From: Parasulfuritortus sp036391875 | GTDB lineage: Bacteria > Pseudomonadota > Gammaproteobacteria > Burkholderiales > Thiobacillaceae | Length of the DNA: 64,000 bases | Assembly (NCBI GenBank): GCA_036391875.1 | Contig: DASVZA010000030.1 | Coordinates: 1-64,000 of the forward strand | Direction: 5' to 3' | Part shown: positions 24,718 to 33,490 of the stretch, in pieces | Numbering within the stretch: position 1 is the stretch's first letter | Layout: each line of letters opens with the position of its first letter | Program-made: the position numbers and the translations under genes | Notes under the pieces: model-generated | Databases searched by the model: none | Told to the model about the DNA's origin: nothing | The model's input: only the letters and a program-made list of their open reading frames with translations

Positions 24718-25113
24718 ATGCGTATTCTGCATACCATGTTGAGGGTCGGCGATCTGGAACGTTCCATCGCCTTTTATTCGGAAGTGCTGGGTATGCGGCT
24801 TTTGCGCCGCAAGGACTACCCGGACGGTAAATTCACCCTGGCCTTCGTCGGCTATGGCGACGAGGACAGTCAGGCCGTGCTCGAACTCACCTACAACTGG
24901 GGTGTGGCCGAATACGAACTCGGCACAGGCTTCGGCCACGTCGCCATCGAGGTGGACGATGCCTACAAGGCGTGCGAGGCCGTCGCCGCCAAGGGCGGCA
25001 AGGTGGTACGGCCGGCCGGACCGATGCAGCACGGCAGCACGGTGATCGCTTTCATCGAGGATCCGGACGGCTACAAGATCGAGTTCATCCAGAAGGGCAC
25101 TCGCGGCGGTTGA
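24718..25113 (+). CDS. gloA: Lactoylglutathione lyase (glyoxalase I)
   Basis: GloA converts the hemithioacetal of methylglyoxal and glutathione to S-lactoylglutathione. The 131-residue protein keeps all four metal ligands at the Escherichia coli positions: H5, E56, H74 and E122. The short form without the loop extensions points to the Ni2+-dependent class. GAGAGG precedes the ATG at 24718; the upstream in-frame ATG would add only five residues. Confidence 0.96.
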   Translation: MRILHTMLRVGDLERSIAFYSEVLGMRLLRRKDYPDGKFTLAFVGYGDEDSQAVLELTYNWGVAEYELGTGFGHVAIEVDDAYKACEAVAAKGGKVVRPAGPMQHGSTVIAFIEDPDGYKIEFIQKGTRGG

Positions 25114-25163
25114 GAGCCGCAACGGGAGGGGCCGACGAGTCGCGTAAATGCCATACCATTAGT

Positions 25164-26834
25164 ATGGTTGTTGTTTTCCCTCCGGACACGGAGGAAAATA
25201 GGACTTTCATATATAAAAACCTTCTTATTGTGCCTGTCCACTCATTGGACGATCAATTGAACGCCCTGCGCGACCGGTGGGGGGACTACCGGAAGGGCGG
25301 CTGTTTCGATCAATTCATCGAGTTCACCCTGGCCCTGAACTGCCTTGCGGAAAGGCTGGATGGTCTGCGCCTGCCCGGCCTGGTCCGCCAGTGCGAGGCG
25401 CTCGAGAACACAGCTTTGGGTTTGTTCGGTGCCGCGGATACCCACCCGATCGCCGAACAGAGCATGGCGGCTCTGGGGCGCCAAGTCGATGGTCTGCTCG
25501 GTGCGATCGCCTCCGCCCGCCGGCCAAATATCAAAAGCCATGCCGAGATGCCCCAGTCCAGGGAAATCGAATGGATCAAGTCGCGTTCGATCTGGATGAT
25601 CGCGCCGGCCGGCAGCGGCTGGGCCAAGGCCTTGGCGGAGCAGTTGGCGTTTTACGGTTTCAAGGTTCATCAAAGCCGCTGGGGGGCGCGCTTGCCCGAT
25701 GCCGAGTCGCCCATCGCCGTGCTGTTCCTGCCGGCCACCGACAGCGACGGCGGCGACAGCATGCGGAAGGTAGTACTGAAACAGGTGGCGCGGGTGCGGG
25801 CCCGCTGCCCGGCGAGCCAGCTGTTCTACATCGGCGTGCCGCGCACGCTCGGCGCCATGGTGACCCTGATGCGTGCCGGCATCGACATCACCGTGCAGCG
25901 GGACGACCAGATGGCGGCCCTGCTGTCACGCATACTCGACCTGGTCCAGATCCAGGAGCGGCAACGCCACCGGGTCCTGATCGTCGAGGATTCTCAGGTC
26001 GCCGTGGTCCAGATCAAGCGCGCGCTCAACCAGCACGATATCGACAGCCATGCCGTGTCGGACCTGTCCCGCCTGTTCGAGACGCTGGACCATTACCGGC
26101 CGGACCTGGTGTTGATGGACATGTACATGCCCGGCTGCAACGGCGTCGAGGCGACCCGGGCACTGCGCCAGATGCCGGCCTACCAGGCCATTCCCATCCT
26201 ATATCTGTCCGGCGAAACCGATGTCGGGCTGCAGGTCGAGGCGCTGCGTCTGGGTGGCGACCAGTTCCTGACCAAGCCATTCAATCCCGTCCTGCTGGCG
26301 GCTACGGTCAAGACCATCGTCGAGCGCCATCGGGAGATGCAGCGGGCCAGCCGTCACGACGGCCTCACCGGCCTGCTCAACCACACGGCCGCCAAGGCCG
26401 CGCTCGATGCCCGCCTGGCCGAGGCCCAGGCCAGCGGCGGCACGATCAGCGTGGCCATGATCGATATCGACCATTTCAAGTCGGTGAACGATGTCTATGG
26501 CCATCCGGTCGGTGATCAGGTGATCCGCAGCCTGGCCTGGCTGTTGAAGGGGCGCCTGCGCACCACGGATGTGATCGGCCGCTACGGCGGCGAGGAATTC
26601 CTGGTCGCGATCCCGGCGGCCAACATGGAGGAAAGCGTCGCCGTGCTGGACTGGATCCGGGAGAACTTCGCCAACCTGCCAAACGCCCATCCGGAGGGAC
26701 TGTTCCGGGTCAGCTTCAGCGCCGGAGTGGCCGGCTATCCGGCCTTCGGTACTGCTTCGGAACTGATCCAGGCGGCCGACAACGCTTTGCTGCTGGCCAA
26801 ACAGCAGGGGCGGAACCGGGTAGTCTGCCTCTGA
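25164..26834 (+). CDS. Response regulator with GGDEF output (REC-GGDEF)
   Basis: The protein is up to 556 residues. The N-terminal 270 residues are not recognised. A receiver domain follows (about 272-390, phospho-acceptor D319 in LVLMDMYMPG, conserved Lys in LTKPFNP). The C-terminal GGDEF domain has GGEEF at 475-479 and an RTTD I-site before it, so it should make cyclic di-GMP with feedback. The start is uncertain: ATG 25164 lies in a hairpin-rich leader and has no ribosome site, while GTG 25230 (IVPVHS) is an alternative. No histidine kinase is adjacent. Confidence 0.85.
   Translation: MVVVFPPDTEENRTFIYKNLLIVPVHSLDDQLNALRDRWGDYRKGGCFDQFIEFTLALNCLAERLDGLRLPGLVRQCEALENTALGLFGAADTHPIAEQSMAALGRQVDGLLGAIASARRPNIKSHAEMPQSREIEWIKSRSIWMIAPAGSGWAKALAEQLAFYGFKVHQSRWGARLPDAESPIAVLFLPATDSDGGDSMRKVVLKQVARVRARCPASQLFYIGVPRTLGAMVTLMRAGIDITVQRDDQMAALLSRILDLVQIQERQRHRVLIVEDSQVAVVQIKRALNQHDIDSHAVSDLSRLFETLDHYRPDLVLMDMYMPGCNGVEATRALRQMPAYQAIPILYLSGETDVGLQVEALRLGGDQFLTKPFNPVLLAATVKTIVERHREMQRASRHDGLTGLLNHTAAKAALDARLAEAQASGGTISVAMIDIDHFKSVNDVYGHPVGDQVIRSLAWLLKGRLRTTDVIGRYGGEEFLVAIPAANMEESVAVLDWIRENFANLPNAHPEGLFRVSFSAGVAGYPAFGTASELIQAADNALLLAKQQGRNRVVCL
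25174..25198 (+). promoter_or_regulatory. Hairpin containing a GGAGG site at the head of the REC-GGDEF gene
   Basis: TTTTCCCTCCG and CGGAGGAAAA pair around a GACA loop with one bulged C. The right arm contains GGAGG (25190-25194), so the hairpin would hide a ribosome site. A second small repeat, CCATAC-N5-GTATGG followed by a T-rich stretch, lies at 25151-25167 and may end gloA transcription. Confidence 0.35.
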
Positions 26835-26849
26835 CAGTGACCCCGCAGA

Positions 26850-27638
26850 TCAGGCGCCGTCGCCGGCGTAATTGGACAGCCGGCCGAATTCCTCGACGCT
26901 CAGGGTTTCGCCGCGGCGCTGCGGGTCGATGCCGAGCACCTCGAAAGTCGCGGGCTCGATCAGTCCCTTCAGTGTGTTGCGCAGGGTCTTGCGCCGCTGG
27001 CCGAAGGCGCGGGCGACGATTTCGGCGAAACGGGCGGCATCCCGATAGGGAATCGCGTCGGCCGACAGCGGAATCAGCCGGACGATGGCGGAGTCGACCT
27101 TGGGTGGCGGGTTGAATGCGCCGGGCGGGACGTTGAACAGCTTCATGACCCGGAAGCGGGCCTGGAGCATGACCGACAGCCGGCCGTAGTCCGGCGTGTC
27201 CGGCTCTGCCGCCATGCGATCAACCACTTCCTTCTGCAGCATGAAATGCATGTCCTTCACTTGGCCGGCGTATTCGGCCAAGTGGAACAGCAGCGGCGAT
27301 GAGATGTTGTAGGGCAGGTTGCCGACGACCCTGAGCGGGCGGCCCAGGCTGCCGAAATCGAATTCGAGCGCGTCGGCCTCGTGCACCGTGAGCCGCTCCG
27401 GCGGGAAGGCGGCCCGCAGCCGGGGCACCAGGTCGCGGTCGAATTCCACCACGTGCAGGTGCTTCAGCGTTTCCAGCAGTGGCTTGGTCAAGGCGCCCAG
27501 GCCGGGGCCGATCTCGACCATCAGGTCGTCCGGCTCGGGCCGGATGGCGGCGACGATGCGGGCCAGATAGCCGGCGTCGTGCAGAAAATGCTGCCCCAGC
27601 GCTTTCTTGTGGCGATGAGGTGTATCGATTCGGGACAT
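26850..27638 (-). CDS. ksgA: 16S rRNA dimethyladenosine methyltransferase
   Basis: KsgA (RsmA) dimethylates two adjacent adenines in the 3' hairpin of 16S rRNA late in small-subunit assembly. The 262-residue protein has the N-terminal HKKALGQHFLHD, the SAM site VEIGPGLGALT (GPGLG at 44-48) and the catalytic NLPY (107-110). The ATG at 27636-27638 is the conserved start. Immediately upstream lies a diverged copy of its first 18 codons that forms a separate small ORF. It follows surA-pdxA in the classical order. Confidence 0.97.
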   Translation of the reverse strand: MSRIDTPHRHKKALGQHFLHDAGYLARIVAAIRPEPDDLMVEIGPGLGALTKPLLETLKHLHVVEFDRDLVPRLRAAFPPERLTVHEADALEFDFGSLGRPLRVVGNLPYNISSPLLFHLAEYAGQVKDMHFMLQKEVVDRMAAEPDTPDYGRLSVMLQARFRVMKLFNVPPGAFNPPPKVDSAIVRLIPLSADAIPYRDAARFAEIVARAFGQRRKTLRNTLKGLIEPATFEVLGIDPQRRGETLSVEEFGRLSNYAGDGA

Positions 27639-27640
27639 GG
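27585..27640. repeat. 56-bp direct repeat, copy 1: true start of ksgA
   Basis: Bases 27585-27640 match 27704-27759 at 53 of 56 positions, 119 bp apart. This copy contains the real ksgA start codon and first 18 codons. The 63-bp spacer between copies holds a hairpin-like AATGCGC-TTT-GCGCGTT element. Confidence 0.85.
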
Positions 27641-27673
27641 CGATTCCAGAGGAGGGCGGCATTTCAGAGAAGG

Positions 27674-27757
27674 CTAATGCGCTTTGCGCGTTATGCCGGA
27701 ACTAAAATGCTGCCCCAGTGCTTTCTTGTGGCGATGAGGGGTGTCGATTCGGGACAT
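27674..27757 (-). pseudogene. Duplicated 5' end of ksgA forming a 27-residue leader ORF
   Basis: This ORF begins with the same 18 residues as KsgA (MSRIDTPHRHKKALGQHF), then diverges to SSGITRKAH and stops. Its ATG is 14 bp after the pdxA stop and its stop lies 35 bp before the ksgA ATG. It is a partial duplication with three base differences, so not brand new. It could act as a leader that affects ksgA translation or be a scar of an insertion. Confidence 0.75.
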
Positions 27758-27759
27758 GG
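27704..27759. repeat. 56-bp direct repeat, copy 2 (upstream of ksgA)
   Basis: Second copy of the ksgA start region. The three differences from copy 1 are single-base substitutions, and the reading frame stays open through the copied part. Confidence 0.85.
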
Positions 27760-27770
27760 TGTTCGTCGGC

Positions 27771-28775
27771 TCAGCCCGGCACGTTGCGGGACTGCCGGTT
27801 CTGCGCCATGGCCCAGGCCAGATCGATCGCCGTGCGCAGGCTGCCGTCGCCGGCCTGGCCGGTGCCGGCCAGGTCCAGGGCGGTGCCGTGGTCGACCGAG
27901 GTGCGGATGATGGGCAGGCCCAGGGTGACGTTGATGCCGCGCCCGAAGCAGGCGTGCTTGAGTACCGGCAGGCCCTGGTCGTGGTACATGGCCAGGACGG
28001 CGTCGGCCTCGTCCAGATATTTAGGCTGGAATAGGGTGTCGGCCGGCAGGGGGCCGACCAGATCGAGGCCTTCCTTGCGCAGCTCGGCCAATACGGGGCC
28101 GATGATCTCGATTTCCTCGCGGCCCAGGTGGCCGTCTTCGCCGGCATGGGGATTGAGGCCGGCGACCAGGATGTGCGGCGCCGGCGCGGCGAAATCCTGG
28201 CGCAGGGCGGCATGCAGGATGTGCAGCGTTTCCTGCAGGGCGTCCGCCGTGACGGCGTCGGCGACGGCGCGCAGCGGTAGGTGCGTGGTGACCAGGGCGA
28301 CGCGCAGCGGATGGCCGTTGTCCATGTCCCCGGCCAGCATCATCACCACCCGCCGGGTATGGGTGAGCTCGGCCAGGAATTCGGTGTGGCCGGTGAACGG
28401 GATGCCGGCATCGTTGATGACGCCCTTGTGCACCGGCCCCGTCACCAGTCCGGCGAATTCGCCCGACTGGCAGCCGGCGACGGCGCGTCGCAGGCAGTCG
28501 AGGACGTAGCCGGCGTTGCCGGGGTCGAGGCGGCCGGCCCCGGTCGGAACGTTCAATGGCTGATGGAGCAGACTGAACGCGGCATCGCCGCCCGCGGCAT
28601 GCTCGGGTGGGTCGAAGGGCAGACCGAGCTGCCGGGCGCGGTCGGTAAGCAGGCCACGGTCGGCCAGCACGACGAGGGGGCAGGGCGGTGGCGACTGGGC
28701 CAGCAGGATGCACAGGTCCGGGCCGATGCCGGCCGGTTCGCCGGCGGTGATGATCAGGGGTGAAGGGGTTGGCAT
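27771..28775 (-). CDS. pdxA: 4-hydroxythreonine-4-phosphate dehydrogenase
   Basis: PdxA oxidises 4-phosphohydroxy-L-threonine in pyridoxal phosphate synthesis. The 334-residue protein begins PLIITAGEPAGIGPDLCILL and shows GPVHKGVINDAGIPFTGHTE, NPHAGEDGHLGREE and the metal-site region AMYHDQGLPVLKHACFG. All are standard for PdxA. It lies between surA and ksgA, as in many proteobacteria. The ATG at 28773-28775 has no clear ribosome site. Confidence 0.97.
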   Translation of the reverse strand: MPTPSPLIITAGEPAGIGPDLCILLAQSPPPCPLVVLADRGLLTDRARQLGLPFDPPEHAAGGDAAFSLLHQPLNVPTGAGRLDPGNAGYVLDCLRRAVAGCQSGEFAGLVTGPVHKGVINDAGIPFTGHTEFLAELTHTRRVVMMLAGDMDNGHPLRVALVTTHLPLRAVADAVTADALQETLHILHAALRQDFAAPAPHILVAGLNPHAGEDGHLGREEIEIIGPVLAELRKEGLDLVGPLPADTLFQPKYLDEADAVLAMYHDQGLPVLKHACFGRGINVTLGLPIIRTSVDHGTALDLAGTGQAGDGSLRTAIDLAWAMAQNRQSRNVPG

Positions 28776-28876
28776 GGCGGGCAGGGCCGGGGCGGCTGCG
28801 GGACGAATGAGGCGCCAGATCGGCCACCGGCTATCCCGCTCGGTTCATCTTTCCGCCCCCGGGCGGTCCTCAGTTG

Positions 28877-30211
28877 TTAGTCGTTCAGGCGGTATTCGAC
28901 GTAGGCCTGGTCGCGCAGCTGCCGGACCCAGTCCTCGAAGGCTTCGTCGCTCTTCCGTTCGCGGATGGCCTGACGGGCGAGCAGACGCTGCCGCTCCTGG
29001 CTGACGTCCTGGTCGCGCCGGCCGAGGACCTGGATCAGGTGCCAGCCGAAGGCGGTCTTGATCGGCTTGGAGATCTCGCCGACCTTGAGCGCGTTCATGG
29101 CCTGTTCGAACTCGGGCACAGTATCGCCCGGATTCAGCCAGCCCAGGTCGCCGCCCTGGGCGGCCGACAGGTCGTTGGAGTACTGCTTGGCCAGCTTGGC
29201 GAAGTCGGCGTGGCCGTTGATCAGCCGGTCGCGCAGGTCCATCAGCCGGTTGTAGGCATCCTGGTCGGTGACCACTTCGTTGGTCTTGATCAGGATGTGC
29301 CGGGCATGGGTCTGCTGGACGATCATCTTGGTGTCGATGCCGCGCTTGTCGATCAGCTTGAGAATGTGGAAGCCATTGGGACTACGCAGGATCCCGCTGA
29401 TGTCGCCCACCTTGAGGTCCTTGACCGCATCGACGAACAGCTCAGGCAGCTTGGTGTCGCTGCGCCAGCCCATGTCGCCGCCCTGCATGGCGTCCTGGGC
29501 ATCGGAATAGGTGGCCGCAACCTGGGCGAAGTCGGTGCCGGCCTTGAGTTCATCCAAGGCCTTTTCCGCTTTTGCCTTTAGTTTTTGCAGGGCGTCCGGG
29601 CTGGCATTCTCGGGGGCCAGGAACAAAATGTGGGCCAGGTGGTATTCGACCTGCTTGTTCGGGTCCTGCTTCTCGGTCGCCAGGAAGTTGTCGATTTCGG
29701 AATCGGTCACGACGATGCGGCTGTCCACCTCCCGTTCGCGCAGGCGGGAAATGGTCATTTCGTCCCGCACCTGCTGGCGGAAGTCGTCGAAGTCGACGCC
29801 TTGCTTGGCCAGGGCGGCACGGAAGGCGGGCAGATCCATGTGGTTCTGGGCGGCGATGTTGTTCAAGGCGCGGTCCAGGGTGTCGCCGTCGATACGGATG
29901 TTGGTTTCGGCCGCGGCCTGCAGCAGCACCTTCTGGGTGATCATGCGTTCGAGCAGGCGCTTTTCCAGCAGGCTGCGGGGAGGGGCCTGGGTGTTGCGCT
30001 CGGCGAGTTGGCGCAGCGCCTGGTCGACTTGTTTGTCGAGTTGGCTTTGGGTGATCACGTCGTTGTTCACTATGGCGACGACGCGGTCGAGCGGCGTGGG
30101 GGCCGCGGCTGTCGCAGACAGGGAAATGAAGGTGCATGCCAACGCGACCAACAGGCTGGCCAGACGGCGCCAGGTCAGGGGGAGGTGCTGTTTAAGGGTG
30201 TTGGAGGTCAT
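28877..30211 (-). CDS. surA: Periplasmic chaperone / peptidyl-prolyl isomerase SurA
   Basis: SurA escorts outer-membrane proteins, including LptD, across the periplasm. The 444-residue protein has a signal peptide (WRRLASLLVALACTFISLSATAAA), an N-terminal chaperone domain with LDRVVAIVNNDVITQSQLD, and two parvulin domains: one near YHLAHILFLAPENASPDAL, the other near THARHILIKTNEVVTDQDAY. The start is ATG 30209-30211, overlapping the 3' end of lptD by 20 bp; an in-frame ATG 13 codons upstream would precede the signal peptide oddly. Confidence 0.96.
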   Translation of the reverse strand: MTSNTLKQHLPLTWRRLASLLVALACTFISLSATAAAPTPLDRVVAIVNNDVITQSQLDKQVDQALRQLAERNTQAPPRSLLEKRLLERMITQKVLLQAAAETNIRIDGDTLDRALNNIAAQNHMDLPAFRAALAKQGVDFDDFRQQVRDEMTISRLREREVDSRIVVTDSEIDNFLATEKQDPNKQVEYHLAHILFLAPENASPDALQKLKAKAEKALDELKAGTDFAQVAATYSDAQDAMQGGDMGWRSDTKLPELFVDAVKDLKVGDISGILRSPNGFHILKLIDKRGIDTKMIVQQTHARHILIKTNEVVTDQDAYNRLMDLRDRLINGHADFAKLAKQYSNDLSAAQGGDLGWLNPGDTVPEFEQAMNALKVGEISKPIKTAFGWHLIQVLGRRDQDVSQERQRLLARQAIRERKSDEAFEDWVRQLRDQAYVEYRLND

Positions 30212-32429
30212 CGCTCTTCGTATATCCGGGAATACTGTTTTTAAGAACATCCAGGGGGTTGGGGCCGAGCCTGGTCAGGCCACGCAACTCCAGTTGCAGG
30301 AAGAACATCGTGGTCGAGGTGATCGAACTGGTCGCCAGTTTCTGGACCACGCCGCGCACGGTCCAGCAGCCGGCGTTGTATTCGAACCCCATGAGGCCTT
30401 CCACCAGGCGGTGATCATAGAGGGAATAGTTGATTCGACCAAGACTGTACCACTTGGATCGGATCGGCCATTGCCAGGATAGATCGAGTTGCTTGAGCTG
30501 GGTTCCGTACTGCGAGCTGGTATAGCGGTAGTCGCCGTTGACCACCTTGCCCGGCCCCATGGTGTAGGAGAAGCCTGCGTTGCCCTGGGCGAACTGGTTG
30601 GCATGGGTGTCGTATTGCAGGCCGGAGTCCAGGCGCAGCCGGTCGGTCAGCTGGCCGGAGACCAGCGCCAGCAGATTGGTGATGTTGCTGGTGCGGGTGG
30701 CGAAGCCGGGCATGGTGACTTGCTGGTCGGTGAAGTAATAGCGCTGGCCGAGGGTGACCTCCAGCCGTTCCAGGCCGCTGGTCGTTTCCGAGAAGCGGCT
30801 GGTGACGCCCATCGTGACCTGGTTGGCGTCGTTGATGCGGTCGATGCCGATGAACTGGTTTTCGGCATAGAGCTGGGGCTGCAGCGGGTCGGGACCGCTG
30901 CTGTCGAAGATCGGCAGGGCGGTCTGGTCGCGGTAGGGAATGCGGACGTAGTAGAGCCGGGGCTCCAGCGTCTGCATGTAGTCGTTGTTGTGCCAGCCGA
31001 TGGTGCGATCGAGATAGATCCCGCTGTCCAGCGAGATGATGGGCAGGCTGCGCGTTTGCGACAAGGTGTCGGGATAAGCCGGGTTGCGGCTGAGGTCGTA
31101 GCGGGTGTAGTTCCAGCCGAACTTGGGCCGGATGTAGCCGTAGGGTCGCTCGAGATTCAGTTCCACGCTGGGATAGGCGTAGAACCGGTTGCCCACCGCC
31201 AGGCTGCTCAGGTCGTTGTCGAAATGGACCATCTCGCTGGCGAGATTGAAGTGCAGCAGACCGTTGAACAGGTCCTGCCGGTCGGCGTTCAGCAGGATCT
31301 GGGGCAGGCGGCGATAGGGAGGCGTGATCGGATTTTTCGGGTCCTGCAGGGTCTGGTAGCTCTGGACGTTGCCGTTCAGGTTCCACCAGCCGCCGTTGTA
31401 GGTCAGGCTGCCCTGGCGGAGCAGGTTTTGCTGCGATGTTTCGCTGACCAGGCCGGACAAGTCCGTGAAATAGGTGCTGTCGGAGACGGCTTCGTATTGC
31501 AGGGTGCCGCTCAGCCGGGGGCTGAATTGCTGTGCATGGTTGAGGTATTCCCGGTAGCGGCCCGAACCGTATTGGTTGTCGTAGGGCAGGGCCTCGACCA
31601 CCAGGGTGCCATGGTAGCTGGGTTCCAGGTAGCGGAATTCAGTGCCCAGCTGCATGCCGCGCTGGCTCATGTAGCGGGGCGTGAAAGTGGCGTCCATGTT
31701 GGGCGCGATGTTCCAGTACCAGGGGGTGATGACCTCGAAGCCGCGCTTGTTCGAAGCGCCCACCGACGGCGACAGGAAGCCCGACTTGCGGTTGTTGTCG
31801 AGGGCGAAGTCGAACGAAGGCGCATACAGGATGGGGATGCCGAGATATTCCAGCTTGATGTGTTTCGCGGTACCGAGGCTGGTGTTGTAGTCCAGGTCCA
31901 AGGATCCTGTCTTCAGGTACCAGTCGTCGTCGTTCACCGGGCAGGTGGTGAAGCGGGCCTTGTCCATCTTGTACCGGTTGGGACCGTCGAAGTACAGGAT
32001 ATCTGCGTCGCCCCGGCCGGGTAGGCCTTTCTCGGTGGTCAGGAAAAACTGGGCCGGCTTGGCTTCGCCCACCCGCTTGTTGACCTGGAGGTCGAGTTCG
32101 TTGCATTCGATGCGGTTGCCGCCCTTCTGCATCTCGACGTGGCCTTTGGCGTGGAGTGTGTCGGTTGGGGCCTCGTAGCGCATCCAATCGGATTTGAAGC
32201 TTTCGTCGCCGGAGCGGGCGAAGACGTTGCCTTCGGCCACGATGTGGTCCTGCTGCAGGCCGGTGAAGGTATCGGCATCGAAGAACACGGGGCCCTGTTG
32301 AGTTTTCGATCGGGCGGCAGCCGGTGCCTGGGTCGGCGCGGTTTGGGGTGGAGCGGGGCGGTCTTCTGCCCAACAGACACCGGTGACAGCCAGGGCGACA
32401 GTCAGTGGCAGGAGACGGAACGGAGCCAT
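30192..32429 (-). CDS. lptD: LPS-assembly protein LptD
   Basis: LptD is the outer-membrane barrel that, with LptE, inserts lipopolysaccharide into the outer leaflet. The 745-residue protein has a signal peptide (LLPLTVALAVTGVCWAEDR), an LptA-like periplasmic jellyroll domain (about 50-200, VFFDADTFTGLQQDHIVAEG) and a long C-terminal beta-barrel. Cysteines near residues 109, 162 and close to the C-terminus (GCWTVRG) fit the inter-domain disulfide scheme; E. coli LptD uses four. DsbC is encoded in the window. It is followed by its chaperone gene surA. Confidence 0.96.
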   Translation of the reverse strand: MAPFRLLPLTVALAVTGVCWAEDRPAPPQTAPTQAPAAARSKTQQGPVFFDADTFTGLQQDHIVAEGNVFARSGDESFKSDWMRYEAPTDTLHAKGHVEMQKGGNRIECNELDLQVNKRVGEAKPAQFFLTTEKGLPGRGDADILYFDGPNRYKMDKARFTTCPVNDDDWYLKTGSLDLDYNTSLGTAKHIKLEYLGIPILYAPSFDFALDNNRKSGFLSPSVGASNKRGFEVITPWYWNIAPNMDATFTPRYMSQRGMQLGTEFRYLEPSYHGTLVVEALPYDNQYGSGRYREYLNHAQQFSPRLSGTLQYEAVSDSTYFTDLSGLVSETSQQNLLRQGSLTYNGGWWNLNGNVQSYQTLQDPKNPITPPYRRLPQILLNADRQDLFNGLLHFNLASEMVHFDNDLSSLAVGNRFYAYPSVELNLERPYGYIRPKFGWNYTRYDLSRNPAYPDTLSQTRSLPIISLDSGIYLDRTIGWHNNDYMQTLEPRLYYVRIPYRDQTALPIFDSSGPDPLQPQLYAENQFIGIDRINDANQVTMGVTSRFSETTSGLERLEVTLGQRYYFTDQQVTMPGFATRTSNITNLLALVSGQLTDRLRLDSGLQYDTHANQFAQGNAGFSYTMGPGKVVNGDYRYTSSQYGTQLKQLDLSWQWPIRSKWYSLGRINYSLYDHRLVEGLMGFEYNAGCWTVRGVVQKLATSSITSTTMFFLQLELRGLTRLGPNPLDVLKNSIPGYTKSDDLQHP

Positions 32430-32440
32430 AGAGCGGGTGA

Positions 32441-32446
32441 TAGAAT
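32441..32446 (+). promoter_or_regulatory. Extended -10 element before amgK
   Basis: TGATAGAAT (32438-32446) fits an extended -10 (TGn then TAGAAT). It lies in the short gap between divergent lptD and amgK. The predicted start point near 32453 is only a few bases before the TTG proposed as the amgK start. Confidence 0.4.
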
Positions 32447-32455
32447 GAAATTTGT

Positions 32456-33490
32456 TTGTTGTCGGCGGATTATAACTTGGAACGATTGGAAAACCCCGGC
32501 CGTCTGGTCCGGTTGCAACAATGGGTGGCGGAGGTGCTGCCCGCCCCTCTGCGGGTCTTCGAAACGGCGTCGGCCGATGCCAGTTTCCGTCGCTATTTCC
32601 GGGCCGGGACGGCGGATGCCAGCTACATCGTCATGGATGCGCCGCCCGAGCACGAGGACTGCCGGCCCTATATCCATGTCGCCCAACTGTTCCGGGCGGC
32701 CGGCGCCAATACCCCTGAAATCCTGGCCGAAAACCTGGCCGAGGGTTTCCTGCTGCTGACCGACTTCGGCAACACCACCTACCTGTCGGCCCTGAACGAG
32801 CAGACCGCCGACGGCCTCTATCGCGATGCCAACGCCTCCCTGATCCGGATCCAGGCCGCCAGCCGGGCCGGCGAACTGCCCGACTACGACCAGGCGCTGC
32901 TCCGCCGCGAACTGATGTTGTTCCCGGATTGGTATCTGGCCCGGCACCTCGAGGTCGAGTTGTCCGATGCCCAGCGCCAGGTCATGGAATCGGCCTTCGC
33001 CGCCATCCTGGCCAACAACCTGGCCCAGCCGCGGGTCTACGTCCATCGCGACTGGCACTCGCGCAACCTGATGGTGACCGAACGAGACAATCCCGGCGTG
33101 CTCGACTTCCAGGACGCGGTCTACGGGCCGATCACCTACGACCTCGCCTCGATCTACAAGGATGCCTACATCGCCTGGGACGAGGAGCGGGTGCTCGACT
33201 GGACGGTGCGCTACTGGGAGGCGGCGCGCAAGGCCGGCCTGCCGGTGCGGGACGATTTCGCCGACTTCTATCTCGATTTCGAATGGATGGGCGTGCAGCG
33301 CCACATCAAGGTCCTCGGCATCTTCGCCCGGCTCTACCACCGCGACGGCAAGGCCGGCTACCTCAAGGACATGCCGCTGGTGATGAACTACCTGCGCCGG
33401 GCCTGCGAGCGTTATGGCCAGTTGCATCCCTTCCTGAACCTGCTCGACGAACTGCAGGGCAAGACGCAGGCAGTGGGGTACACCTTCTGA
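32456..33490 (+). CDS. amgK: Cell-wall amino-sugar kinase, AmgK-like phosphotransferase
   Basis: AmgK phosphorylates MurNAc/GlcNAc at C1 in the peptidoglycan recycling bypass that avoids new UDP-MurNAc synthesis. The protein (344 residues from this start) has an aminoglycoside-phosphotransferase fold with the catalytic loop H197-R-D199-x4-N204 (VYVHRDWHSRNLMV) and D217 (VLDFQDAVYGP). It overlaps murU by one base, the usual amgK-murU pair. The frame has no ATG near its start. TTG codons at 32456, 32459 and 32477 are candidates, and the promoter position would make the first almost leaderless. Confidence 0.88.
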   Translation: MLSADYNLERLENPGRLVRLQQWVAEVLPAPLRVFETASADASFRRYFRAGTADASYIVMDAPPEHEDCRPYIHVAQLFRAAGANTPEILAENLAEGFLLLTDFGNTTYLSALNEQTADGLYRDANASLIRIQAASRAGELPDYDQALLRRELMLFPDWYLARHLEVELSDAQRQVMESAFAAILANNLAQPRVYVHRDWHSRNLMVTERDNPGVLDFQDAVYGPITYDLASIYKDAYIAWDEERVLDWTVRYWEAARKAGLPVRDDFADFYLDFEWMGVQRHIKVLGIFARLYHRDGKAGYLKDMPLVMNYLRRACERYGQLHPFLNLLDELQGKTQAVGYTF

